In this document: piece after piece, positions 1-7,831 of the stretch
Position numbering within the stretch: position 1 is the stretch's first letter
Layout: the number at the start of each line of letters is the position of its first letter
Source: Solimonas_A sp052035235
Lineage (GTDB): Bacteria; Pseudomonadota; Gammaproteobacteria; Nevskiales; Nevskiaceae
Length of the DNA stretch: 64,000 bases
NCBI GenBank assembly: GCA_052035235.1
Contig: JBPOHT010000030.1
Location: 62,001 to 126,000 of the forward strand
Direction: 5' to 3'
The notes under the pieces: model-generated
What the model was told of the DNA's origin: nothing
Databases searched by the model: none
The model's input: the letters and a program-made list of their open reading frames with translations, nothing else
Position numbers and translations under genes: made by a program

Positions 1-181
1 CCGCCAGAAATATCCCTAATAGCGCCAGAAGCGCTACAACTGGCGATTTTCCGATCTTTCCCTTTTTAAAAAGGGATAGGCTGCGCCCTTCATAGATCAT
101 CCCATCTCTCGCAACAAGAAAGTTGTAACCAACATCATCCATTTCCTGAAGGAACTTATAGACCCTGGCCTTATCATCCAT
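1..181 (-). CDS. Partial small membrane protein, end lies outside window
   Basis: The frame opens at an ATG at 181, about 27 bases after the stop of the previous gene, and runs to the window edge without a stop, so the C-terminus is missing. About 60 residues are visible: a charged N-terminal half with the string GYNFLVARDGMIYEGR, then the start of a hydrophobic segment (SPVVALLALLGIFLA). No family is assigned. The GYNFL..DG.IYEGR string recalls a core strand of peptidoglycan-recognition amidases, but there is no room upstream for their zinc ligands, so this may be chance. It appears to belong to the AT-rich toxin cassette to its right. Confidence 0.5.
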   Translation of the reverse strand, partial: MDDKARVYKFLQEMDDVGYNFLVARDGMIYEGRSLSLFKKGKIGKSPVVALLALLGIFLA

Positions 182-207
182 CCGGTACTTCTGCAGCAGC
201 CTGGCCC

Positions 208-636
208 TTACTGTTTGGCGGAGTTTTCTGTGGTGGTCACGATGAAGAGTTGCCTGCCGGAAGCCCACGCTTTCTGGCAGTATCCTTCGCCGCATTGCGT
301 CAACCCTTTTTCCCGCCAAAGCGCGCTGAAACGAGTCCTGTAAGTCGCAACGGTTCCGTTCACACTGTCTCCACCACAGTCCATGGAAATCTGCGTGATC
401 GCTCTGGAATGCATCATCGAAGCCATGTCATCTTCGTCATCCGGGTTCGAAATTTCATGGCGTTGCCCCTCAATCCGGCAGTTCTTTGCACCTGCCGAGG
501 AGACAGCCATCCTTAGACTTTCGATGTCTCGATCAACAGGTTGGATATTTCCTCCCGGTAAAAAGACATAGCCCAAAAGAAGAATCGCAGGAAGAAAGAC
601 CAGGATCGCAATGGATGTTCTTGCTTTTTGTCTCAT
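208..636 (-). CDS. Membrane-anchored protein, candidate immunity protein of the type-44 toxin
   Basis: 142 residues. An N-terminal membrane anchor (residues about 8-26, AILVFLPAILLLGYVFL) is followed by a domain of about 115 residues that would lie in the periplasm. That domain has four cysteines (NCRIEG, MDCGG, QCGEGYC), enough for two disulfides. The ATG overlaps the stop of the toxin gene as ATGA, so the two are translationally coupled, the usual arrangement of toxin and immunity gene. The sequence matches no family I recognise, so the immunity role is inferred from position only. The local sequence is AT-rich compared with the tail genes. Confidence 0.65.
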   Translation of the reverse strand: MRQKARTSIAILVFLPAILLLGYVFLPGGNIQPVDRDIESLRMAVSSAGAKNCRIEGQRHEISNPDDEDDMASMMHSRAITQISMDCGGDSVNGTVATYRTRFSALWREKGLTQCGEGYCQKAWASGRQLFIVTTTENSAKQ

Positions 637-1562
637 CGCTCTTTCTTCACCTTGTGAATGCCAGACCAGTTGCGAAGCTCAAAATCCAGGTCTTCCTTCG
701 TGAGGTCGCTCCCATAGTTCCTGAAGAGATGCATTCCCAGCAGGACCGCTGCTTGATCGGGTGGATCATCCCACCCTCTATGGCCCCAGGTCATACCTCG
801 ATATGCAGTATGCCCATCGTTCGGTATCGGGTGGCTACGTCGGAATTCCCTTGCTCTCTTGATCCCGGATTTCGATCGGCCCTGGGCGAGTCCCGCCGCA
901 TCCAGAAGAACGTCTTCGGGATACCCTGCAGCCAGGCCAACATAGCCATAGTGGATGTTTGAAAAGACATCGAAGAAGTAGCTTGAATCCTCGTCAGGAT
1001 TGTAGAACCACTCTGCGGATTTTCCCTTGAAACTGTGTACTTGCCCCGCATTGGGGAGGCCCCACCGCAGGGTGTACTTATGATCCCAGGGGCCTTCCCC
1101 ACGCACCTTCAAGCCAAACTTCACAAGACTACTACCCTCGCTCAGAACGCCTCCTTCTTCGTTTAATCTCCGCATGACGGAGAGTTCTTGAGAGCTGGCA
1201 TTTCGCATCATTTCATCATGTATGTAGCTCGTGGCTTCCGAAAGCGCTCCATCACGAGTCGGCATCCTGAAAGTTTTCTTGTCCTTCCACCACTGATATC
1301 CAGCGTCTCCCTCTCTTTGTTGTGTCAATCCTTTGTCGATATTCTGCAGAAGAATATTCGATCGTTGGTTGCCAGCTTGTGCAGATTTGTGCAAATCCTG
1401 CGCAACTTCCGCCGAAAGACCCCGGAGCGCCGTCTGCACCGGGGGCTTGATCTGATTATCCTCGGAGGCTGGAGAAGATTTCTGCAGATCCAAGGCAAAG
1501 CCATATCCATGAAGGAAATCCTTCATGAAGTCGGTCTCATCCTGATTCTTCATGTTCGTCAT
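633..1562 (-). CDS. Protein with C-terminal polymorphic toxin type 44-like domain
   Basis: 309 residues, beginning four bases after the stop of the nozzle gene. The N-terminal 130 residues are polar and unassigned. The C-terminal region, from about residue 130, resembles the type 44 polymorphic toxin domain (Ntox44), with the signature NIHYGYVGLAAGY followed by a DDPPDQAAVLLGMHLF segment near the end. In that family the domain is the toxic tip of secreted effectors and is predicted to act as a nuclease. There is no signal peptide or secretion trunk, which fits delivery by a phage particle rather than a standard secretion system. A membrane protein gene overlaps its stop. The toxin call is good; the activity is untested. 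Confidence 0.72.
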   Translation of the reverse strand: MTNMKNQDETDFMKDFLHGYGFALDLQKSSPASEDNQIKPPVQTALRGLSAEVAQDLHKSAQAGNQRSNILLQNIDKGLTQQREGDAGYQWWKDKKTFRMPTRDGALSEATSYIHDEMMRNASSQELSVMRRLNEEGGVLSEGSSLVKFGLKVRGEGPWDHKYTLRWGLPNAGQVHSFKGKSAEWFYNPDEDSSYFFDVFSNIHYGYVGLAAGYPEDVLLDAAGLAQGRSKSGIKRAREFRRSHPIPNDGHTAYRGMTWGHRGWDDPPDQAAVLLGMHLFRNYGSDLTKEDLDFELRNWSGIHKVKKER

Positions 1563-1566
1563 GTGC

Positions 1567-4272
1567 TTACTCCAGTTCCTCCATCTCCTCCGCCACTTCC
1601 ACCGACTGCACCCTTGAAGTGCCAGCCAGCTCGATCTCCAGGCTGGACTGCGCCACCCGGTCCGGCAGCACGAACTCCAGCGCGGAGGTCACGGCGCGGC
1701 TCAGCCAGGGCGCGCCGTCCGCATATAGCGTGAGCTGCAGGTCCTCGTAGTCCGCGGCGCGCACCTGGGCGCAGCCGAAGGCGGTGGGGCGCGGCAGCTG
1801 GAACAGGCGCGAGCGCCAACGGTAGGGCCGGCGGGTGCTGCCGCCCTCCCACTGCCAGACCTGGTTGTCCATCACCAGCAGCAGGCGGTCGGTCAACGGG
1901 TCGCTGTAGGCGGCCTGGGCCCAGAGATCGGTGAACACCAGGCCGAAGCCGCCGTTGCGCGCGTCCAGGATGAAGCCGCCGCGCTCGCCGCCGGTCTTCT
2001 CGTAGAAGCCGAAGTAGCGGTCGTCATGCGCCACGCCCAGGATGGAGGCCGGGTTCAGGGCCTGCCATTGCTCGCGCGTCAGCAAGCCCTCCGTCAGCAG
2101 CAGGGGCGCGCCCTGGCCGTTGATGGCCACCAGGCCGTCCGGCGCGGCGTAGACAATGCCGTAGTCCTTCAGGTGGGCCACGCTGCGCTTGGCGCTGCAG
2201 GCCTGTGGCGATTCCAGCTTGCGCATGGACATGGCGTCCGGCGTGTAGCCGGTAGCCACGTAGGGGTGCGACTCGGTCAGCACCACCAGGCTGGCGTCTA
2301 TGGCGCCGATGGCCACGATGGGGTAGTCCGTGGCTAGGCGGTAGTCCAGCGGAAAGGCGTGGTAGCGCCCCTGCGCGGAGAACACCAGTTCGTTGCGGGA
2401 GAAGCCGGCGAGAAAGCCGTTGGGCATGGCCAGCAGGCCGCGCAGGTCGGCCGGCGGCAGGTCGTAAAGCTGTGACTCCAGCGGGGTGCTCAGCTCGGCG
2501 TCGGTCTTGCCGTCCACATAGGTGACCTGGTCCAGCGGGATGCGCTCCACGCGAAGATAGGCACTGCTGCCGGCACCGGTGGCGGAGCGGTACAGCGTCT
2601 TGTGGGTGATGCCGTAGCCGGCGGGCGCCGAGGCGGGGGTGTCGATGCGCACCGGCGCGTTGTTGCTGCGCTGCACGGTGCGGCTCACCGGGCTGGGCGG
2701 GCCTTCCTCGCCGAACTCGTTGGTATAGGTCCAGACGTAGTTGGTGAAGACGATGTTCTCCGGCCGGTCCGGCTCCGGCGCGGTGACGGACAGCAGCACG
2801 TTGTCCACCCAGCTGCGCTCGGCGGTTTCGTTGGAGCGGGACTTGAAGCCGATGAAGGAGCCGTTGACCTCGATCTCCGCCTCGTGCGCGCCGACCACGG
2901 CAATACCGTTGTCCAGCGTGGTGACGCCCAGCTTGAGCCGGGCGGCGCTGGCGCTGACGGTGTTTACCTCCACCGCCACGCGGCACCAGCGGTTCTTCAG
3001 CGAGGGCGCCAGCTGGGCCAGCATCGTGCCGATCTCGTCGCTCCACTGGTTGTAGCGCACCAGGCGGCAGCCGTTCTCGCCGATGTTGATGCCCACACCG
3101 TAGCCGGAGGCGCTGGCATAGAGCATCAGCGTGAGGTTCTCGATGGCGCGCATGTCGGCCTCGATGCGCGCCTTGGGGCTGGTGGCCAGGCCGATGTCCT
3201 TGTACAGGTAGCTCACGCTGTTGTTCTGCGTGAAGCGCCAGCTCGGGGCCTCGCGGCCCACGGTGGTGTCGATCTCCACGCGGGTGACGCCACCCTCCGG
3301 TCCCTTGTTCCAGCCCTCGAAGGAGCCGCAGTCGAACGGCTCCTCGTAGTCCATGGCGGAGAGCTCCAGCGCGTCCAGGTAGGCGTCGTTCTGCCCCGCC
3401 CCGGCGCGCTCGAAGATCATCACCAGGCGCACGGTGTGCGCCGTGGCCGGCACCTGGCGCGAGACGCTGCGCTGCACCCAGCCCAGCGCCGGCGTCACCG
3501 CCTGCACCGGAGCCACGGCCTCGCCCACCGCCAGGCCGGCGTTGTCGAAGAAGCGCAGGCCCATGGCCGCGGCGCTGCCGTTGGGCCCGCTGGCCTGCCA
3601 CCACTTCAGCTCCAGCATCTGCTGCGGGAAAACGTCCACCGACGCCAGCAGCAGGGTCTGGTGCGCCTCGGTACGTGCCACGTTGCCGCCGCAGAAGTAG
3701 TAACTGCCTTGCCGGGCGGAAAAGCCGGGCACGTCGCCGGAGGGCCGCACGTCCAGGTCTCCCTCGTCCACGATCCAGCCGGCGGTGCCGCCGGACTCGG
3801 CGCCCGCATTGGTCAGCTCCACATTGCTGGCATTCGGCACCACCGTGTCCAGCGCCAGCGCCGGCACGGCCTCCGGCACCGGCACCCCCAGCAGCAGGCT
3901 GTCGCAGGGGTACTGCTGCCCGCAGGGGCCGATGGCCTTGGCCAGGTTGGTGACGCGCGGCGCATCGGTGCCGCTGAAGTAGCTGCGCTCCGTGGCGTCC
4001 CCGGCGATAGGGCCGCGTGCCACGTCCACCGCCACGGCACCCGCGCCCAGTTCCGCCGTGGTCCAGTGCAGCCAGTGCTGTCGCGCCATCAGGTGCAGGC
4101 TGCGCACCTCCCCGCTCTTGAACAGCGCGCTGCTGAAGCCGGGCTCGCGCCAGGACTCCAGGTCGCCGCTCAACAGGCGGGTATTGAGTGCGGTCTGCGC
4201 CGCCTCGGGCGGCAGCAGTTGCGGGGCGACGCGAGGCATCGCGCCGCGTGCGGGTCTGACGGAGATCTTCAC
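1567..4272 (-). CDS. Podovirus-type tail nozzle (tail tubular protein B-like) with inserted binding domain
   Basis: 901 residues. The first 140 residues (PRVAPQLLPPEAAQTALNTR) and the C-terminal half, from about residue 520, resemble the nozzle or tail tubular protein B family of short-tailed phages. The C-terminal half shows YTNEFGEEGPPSP, then repeated blade-like segments such as NELVFSAQG and DYGIVYAAPDGLVAI. Residues about 160-500 form an insertion with two jelly-roll-like stretches (for example QGSYYFCGGNVARTEAHQ and WVQRSVSRQV), like carbohydrate-binding modules. In T7-like phages this protein forms the distal tail tube. The start overlaps the upstream stop by four bases. The family assignment rests on gene order and pattern, not on a search. 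Confidence 0.65.
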   Translation of the reverse strand: MKISVRPARGAMPRVAPQLLPPEAAQTALNTRLLSGDLESWREPGFSSALFKSGEVRSLHLMARQHWLHWTTAELGAGAVAVDVARGPIAGDATERSYFSGTDAPRVTNLAKAIGPCGQQYPCDSLLLGVPVPEAVPALALDTVVPNASNVELTNAGAESGGTAGWIVDEGDLDVRPSGDVPGFSARQGSYYFCGGNVARTEAHQTLLLASVDVFPQQMLELKWWQASGPNGSAAAMGLRFFDNAGLAVGEAVAPVQAVTPALGWVQRSVSRQVPATAHTVRLVMIFERAGAGQNDAYLDALELSAMDYEEPFDCGSFEGWNKGPEGGVTRVEIDTTVGREAPSWRFTQNNSVSYLYKDIGLATSPKARIEADMRAIENLTLMLYASASGYGVGINIGENGCRLVRYNQWSDEIGTMLAQLAPSLKNRWCRVAVEVNTVSASAARLKLGVTTLDNGIAVVGAHEAEIEVNGSFIGFKSRSNETAERSWVDNVLLSVTAPEPDRPENIVFTNYVWTYTNEFGEEGPPSPVSRTVQRSNNAPVRIDTPASAPAGYGITHKTLYRSATGAGSSAYLRVERIPLDQVTYVDGKTDAELSTPLESQLYDLPPADLRGLLAMPNGFLAGFSRNELVFSAQGRYHAFPLDYRLATDYPIVAIGAIDASLVVLTESHPYVATGYTPDAMSMRKLESPQACSAKRSVAHLKDYGIVYAAPDGLVAINGQGAPLLLTEGLLTREQWQALNPASILGVAHDDRYFGFYEKTGGERGGFILDARNGGFGLVFTDLWAQAAYSDPLTDRLLLVMDNQVWQWEGGSTRRPYRWRSRLFQLPRPTAFGCAQVRAADYEDLQLTLYADGAPWLSRAVTSALEFVLPDRVAQSSLEIELAGTSRVQSVEVAEEMEELE

Positions 4273-5612
4273 TCCTGCTCCTCTGTGTCGTCGATGAGGG
4301 TGATATCCGAAGTCATCTGCAGCACGGTCACCTCGCCGTCCACCAGGCCGAACTTCACGGCAAAGCTGTGCTCGCCGTTCTCGTCGGGCAGCGAGGTCCA
4401 GCGTGGTGCGGCCTCGATCTCCTGCGGGGCCAGCTCGTCGTAGTAGCCATAAGCGTAGTGCACCGGCAGGGGTCGGTTGGCGGGCAGGCGATGCACCACC
4501 AGCAGGGCCATCTTGCCGGCCAGCTCGCCCAGGTTGGCGCGCGGGCGGAAATGCTGGATCACGATCTGGTTATGGAACCGGAACGATCCGGAAGATGCCG
4601 TGCGCTCGCCATGGCAGACATTCGGCAGGCCCAGGCGTGAATCGTTGTGGGAAAGACCCCAGCGCACGAATGCACGCTGGACGAATGCATCGGCCTCGCT
4701 TCCGCCCACCTCCATGCTCCGGTCGAACACCACGTCCATGCTGAAGTGACGCGTGTCGGGCGCCATCTGCTGGACTGCGTTGTCGAAGTCGAACAGCTCG
4801 AAATCCAGGACACGCATCCCGGTCACATCCAGATGCAGGCCGCCGGAGAGGTCGATGTCATCCGCCACCGGATACAGGATGGGGACCTCCAGCCCTCCGA
4901 TCGTGCCGCCCTGCCCCGCGCCGAACTGGATGCTGCCCTCGGAAGGCAGGTAGTGAACTCCCGGAATCATCTGCGGAAAGTGAGCGAAATATCCGGGAGG
5001 GCGGGCATCCAGCGTGCGCCAGCGGCAGCCATAGGCCTGTGCGTTGCCACCGGGCAGGATCGAGCCATGGGCCGTCATGACCTGGGCCGGCAGCGCGTCT
5101 GGCAGCGTCCCCCAGTTGCCCCCGATATCCAGCCGGATCTGGCCGCCGTACAGCACGCAGGGCGCCTCGGCGGCTGGATCGAACACCGAGAAGCTCTGAC
5201 CGTAGCCGTCGAAGCGCACCACGATCTCCCGCGCCCCGCCCGCCGGCACCACGTACTCGCGCGGCTCGCCGTCGATGCCGCCGCCATTCCTGGAAGCCCC
5301 CAACGTGACGCGCACGCCCCCTTCACCCTCGATCCGCAGAAATAGCAGCCCGCTGGAGGCAGGCAACGGACCCACCAGGACAATGTCCAGATAGGTAACG
5401 CCAGCCAGAAAGCCGGCCGGGATGACAGCGCGTTCGCAAGCCACCGACGGCTGCCAGGAGAAGTACTGGTAGCCCTCGTCCTGCTGAGGCTCGCCACTGG
5501 CTAGCGGCAAGGCTTGCAGCGACGCCAGGTCGCACTGGACCTGATCTGCCAGCTGTGGCTCCTCGACGCCCGGAGACGTGCCGCGTCGCCGGTGCACGTA
5601 TCCATAGCTCAT
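4269..5612 (-). CDS. Unassigned virion protein, beta-rich
   Basis: 447 residues in a row of overlapping late genes: its start overlaps the stop of the 5609-6232 gene and its stop overlaps the nozzle start. It is rich in glycine and beta-forming residues, for example AGFLAGVTYLDIVLVG and GSIQFGAGQGGTIGG, and has no signal peptide or membrane segment. I recognise no family. Its place between the adaptor genes and the nozzle suggests a tail or neck component, possibly one that makes contact with the nozzle or a fibre. The tightly packed start codon (ATG at 5612) supports the coordinates. Confidence 0.7.
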   Translation of the reverse strand: MSYGYVHRRRGTSPGVEEPQLADQVQCDLASLQALPLASGEPQQDEGYQYFSWQPSVACERAVIPAGFLAGVTYLDIVLVGPLPASSGLLFLRIEGEGGVRVTLGASRNGGGIDGEPREYVVPAGGAREIVVRFDGYGQSFSVFDPAAEAPCVLYGGQIRLDIGGNWGTLPDALPAQVMTAHGSILPGGNAQAYGCRWRTLDARPPGYFAHFPQMIPGVHYLPSEGSIQFGAGQGGTIGGLEVPILYPVADDIDLSGGLHLDVTGMRVLDFELFDFDNAVQQMAPDTRHFSMDVVFDRSMEVGGSEADAFVQRAFVRWGLSHNDSRLGLPNVCHGERTASSGSFRFHNQIVIQHFRPRANLGELAGKMALLVVHRLPANRPLPVHYAYGYYDELAPQEIEAAPRWTSLPDENGEHSFAVKFGLVDGEVTVLQMTSDITLIDDTEEQE

Positions 5613-6232
5613 GCGAACCTCCGGGGCAGCACGCGCAGGCCGCGCGGCAGGTGCGCGCGCAACGCGCGGCCCTTGGCGTTGATCTTGGCGCTGTGGAACA
5701 GCAGGCCATGGCGTGCCGCCGCCTGCGGCGACGACCAGGCAGCGCCTTCCAGCGCACAGACGCGCGCCAGCGCGCCGTCCGCCAGGGCGTGGTCGTACTG
5801 GCGCAGGATGTCGTCACCCACGCTGTCCGCCTCCGCCGCCGGCTGCACGATCACCGACACCCAAACGGGCTCGGAGAGATCCGCCGCACCCTCCGGCGGA
5901 TACGGCGCCAGCTCCAGCGTGGCCGGCGGCAGCCACAGGAAGGCACAAGGCTGCCCGGCGCGCTGCGGCAGCGTGCGCGGGTCCGCCGGCTGCAGCGGCT
6001 GGCCGCGGTACTCAACCGCATCCACGCCAATGATCTCCTCGGCAGCGTCCTCCGGAGCCAGGTCGTAGTGGCTCACGCCCGGCTCCAGAACCAGCTCCAG
6101 CGTGCGCCGCGCGAACCAGCTGTCACGGCAGAACTCCCGCGCCGCATGGCGCAGCGCCTCCAGCAGCAGGAAGTCCGGGCAGCCGGGCGCCTGCCGCCGG
6201 CACAGCGGCAGCAGCGAGTCGAGCGGCGTCAT
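5609..6232 (-). CDS. Head-tail adaptor-like phage protein
   Basis: 207 residues. The N-terminal half is helical (FLLLEALRHAAREFCRDSW), followed by the typical adaptor phrase LVLEPGVSHYDLAPED. The C-terminal half has a second helix pair (QYDHALADGALARVCAL). Proteins of this pattern occur between capsid and nozzle genes in short-tailed prophages and are taken to be neck adaptors like T7 gp11. It overlaps both neighbours by four bases or fewer, which places it in the same translational unit. The role is inferred from pattern and position. Confidence 0.65.
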   Translation of the reverse strand: MTPLDSLLPLCRRQAPGCPDFLLLEALRHAAREFCRDSWFARRTLELVLEPGVSHYDLAPEDAAEEIIGVDAVEYRGQPLQPADPRTLPQRAGQPCAFLWLPPATLELAPYPPEGAADLSEPVWVSVIVQPAAEADSVGDDILRQYDHALADGALARVCALEGAAWSSPQAAARHGLLFHSAKINAKGRALRAHLPRGLRVLPRRFA

Positions 6233-6897
6233 CAGACATCCTCGCCGGTGCGCGCCGCCACGTCCGGATCGGTGGGCGCAAAGGAGAACTGCAGCTGCGA
6301 CTTGAGCCCCAGCGCGTTGGCGAACAGCGTCATGTACGCACCGGAGCGGTTCATGTCGCCGGACTTGCTGCTCTTGGCGTAGGCATAGGCCACCACCCAG
6401 TTGTGCAGCGGGTTCTCGTAGAGATCGTCGAGCGGCAGCGTCTGCGCCGCATCGGTCACCGCCTCCAGCGCCTTGACGCCCTGCAGTTCCACCCAGCCTT
6501 CGGACGCCGGGAAGACATAGAACAGCCGCGGCAGGCGCTTGTCATGGCAGTAGTGCAGCACGGCGCCGCCGCTGGACTCGTGCCAGTCCGGGTAGCTGTG
6601 GTCCAGCTCGTTGCGCTCCACCTGGCGGATGGCGCGGCCCGGTGTCTGGCCGTCCGTGCCCAGGTTGCGCACCAGGCCAAGGAACTGGATGAAATCCGCC
6701 GGCAGGTCCTGGCGCGTGCCCGGCGCCAGCTCGAAAGCCTCCGCCGTGGCCGCCACGTCCGGCTTGGCCGCCACGATGGCGCTGATGCCGGCGTTGAGAT
6801 AGTCCAGCAGCTCGGTGGGCGACCAGCGCACGCCGGTCTCGTCGAACAGCGTGCGCGCGGCGCGCTGCAGCACGCGGGAGCAGGCAATGGTGCCCAT
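6232..6897 (-). CDS. Phage neck adaptor protein (DUF6682-like)
   Basis: 221 residues, starting MGTIACSRVLQRAARTLFDE and continuing with RWSPTELLDYLNAG. This N-terminal pattern, with a later DLPADFIQFLGLVRN and a C-terminal WVVAYAYAKSSKSGDMNRSG, is typical of the DUF6682-type protein that precedes the tail genes of short-tailed phages. It probably forms the head-tail joining ring. Its stop overlaps the start of the next gene by one base, and the gene before it ends only three bases upstream. The family recall was not checked by search. Confidence 0.7.
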   Translation of the reverse strand: MGTIACSRVLQRAARTLFDETGVRWSPTELLDYLNAGISAIVAAKPDVAATAEAFELAPGTRQDLPADFIQFLGLVRNLGTDGQTPGRAIRQVERNELDHSYPDWHESSGGAVLHYCHDKRLPRLFYVFPASEGWVELQGVKALEAVTDAAQTLPLDDLYENPLHNWVVAYAYAKSSKSGDMNRSGAYMTLFANALGLKSQLQFSFAPTDPDVAARTGEDV

Positions 6898-6900
6898 GGC

Positions 6901-7215
6901 TCAGTGCTCCTTGCCGCTGAAGGCATCGGCCTGGCGCTGCGCTTCGGCCGCGGCCTGCGCGTCCACCGCCGGCTTCTTCGCCAGGCGCTTGCGCAGCCCC
7001 AGCGTGTCGCGCTGCCGCAGCGCCTGCCGCTTGTCCTGCTGCTCGCGCATGTCGGTGGCCGCCGCCGCGCGCGCCTGCGCACGCTCGCGCGCCAGGGCGA
7101 TGCCGTCGACATGGTTCAGGGGCAGCTCGTCCACGACCTTGAAGCGAGCGCTCGCCGCCAGCAGCGGGCTATAGGGGTACACCGCGCCGTCGGCGCGGAT
7201 CAGGTATTTGGGCAT
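6901..7215 (-). CDS. Small phage protein, Ala/Arg/Gln-rich
   Basis: 104 residues when started at the ATG at 7215, chosen because an AGGAG site lies five bases upstream. An upstream in-frame ATG at 7338 would run the gene through a terminator and is rejected. The N-terminus (MPKYLIRADGAVYPYSP) looks like a small folded strand pair. The rest is a highly charged helix with many Ala, Arg, Gln and Lys, perhaps a coiled coil. It lies directly upstream of the neck adaptor gene. No function is assigned. Confidence 0.6.
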   Translation of the reverse strand: MPKYLIRADGAVYPYSPLLAASARFKVVDELPLNHVDGIALARERAQARAAAATDMREQQDKRQALRQRDTLGLRKRLAKKPAVDAQAAAEAQRQADAFSGKEH

Positions 7216-7245
7216 GGAAACTCCTGGGTTAAAAAGAGAACAGCG

Positions 7246-7275
7246 AAAACGAAAAAGCCCGCCGTGTGGCGGGCT
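7246..7275 (-). terminator. Factor-independent terminator after the Imm32 gene
   Basis: On the minus strand an eight-base-pair stem (AGCCCGCC with GGCGGGCT, loop of four) is followed at once by a run of T residues. It lies between the immunity gene 7313-7552 and the small late gene starting at 7215, in the middle of a co-directional late gene row. Confidence 0.8.
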
Positions 7276-7312
7276 TCGGGTGCGGCTTGGTGAAAGCGCG
7301 GCTAGAGGCGGG

Positions 7313-7552
7313 CTACTTATCCTCGGCAGGCCAGACACATACCTTTACGTGCTTAAACAACGTGGCGTCGAGGCCTTGAGGTTCCGCGGACAAGGTTGTA
7401 CCTCCCCAATCTGGGGTCATCAAATGCACATGGTCAGGCTCCTTGCTCTCTGCCAGCTGGGTCAGGATGCTTGCCAGGCGCAGCAAGCCCTCGCGGTCTC
7501 CGTGGAGTTCGAGCGTCTCATCCTCTCCTGCCGAAAATTCAAATGTAAGCAT
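7313..7552 (-). CDS. Immunity protein 32 family protein (Imm32-like)
   Basis: 79 residues. The start MLTFEFSAGEDETLELHGD, then HLMTPDWGGTTLS and a C-terminal FKHVKVCVW, fits the Imm32 family of small cytoplasmic immunity proteins of polymorphic toxin systems (HLMTP.WGG.ELS is its signature). It begins 12 bases after the Imm35-like gene, with an AAGGA site upstream, and is followed by a terminator. Imm32 proteins are often kept as extra immunity genes next to toxin genes. It may protect from a toxin other than the one now encoded upstream. Confidence 0.8.
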   Translation of the reverse strand: MLTFEFSAGEDETLELHGDREGLLRLASILTQLAESKEPDHVHLMTPDWGGTTLSAEPQGLDATLFKHVKVCVWPAEDK

Positions 7553-7564
7553 GCGTGTCCTTCT

Positions 7565-7831
7565 TCATCTACTTTCTCGCAAGGGGTCTCGTAGCTCTAC
7601 GATGCTACCGTCGATGCTCACAAATATCGGACAGGTCCCGACCAGGAAAAACTGATAGTCCTTGGTGTCCAGGTACCGCCTCGATTGATAGTAGAAAAAC
7701 CAACCGTCTTCAACCGTTTCAGTAAACTCGTCGGGAACCACTAGGCTGTCCCCTCGTGGAGGAGGGATGTTCTTTGCGACATACCCCTCTGCCAAGGACT
7801 TGGCCTGAGCATCATGAATTCTCTGTTTCAT
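7565..7831 (-). CDS. Immunity protein 35 family protein (YrhB-like)
   Basis: 88 residues. The core GWFFYYQSRRYLDTKDYQFFLVG followed by CPIFVSIDGSIVEL matches the YrhB/Imm35 pattern of a short beta-alpha protein that guards against papain-fold toxins (family knowledge). Its ATG overlaps the stop of the toxin gene as ATGA, giving coupled expression. The AT-rich composition matches the toxin tip rather than the phage genes around it. It is most likely the cognate antitoxin of the protein encoded at 7828-9003. Confidence 0.82.
   Translation of the reverse strand: MKQRIHDAQAKSLAEGYVAKNIPPPRGDSLVVPDEFTETVEDGWFFYYQSRRYLDTKDYQFFLVGTCPIFVSIDGSIVELRDPLRESR

Noticed and set aside
2602..4443. Long plus-strand frame of over 600 codons opposite the nozzle gene
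   Set aside because: It is a high-GC shadow of the minus-strand gene, rich in His, Arg and Gly, with no motif or ribosome site.
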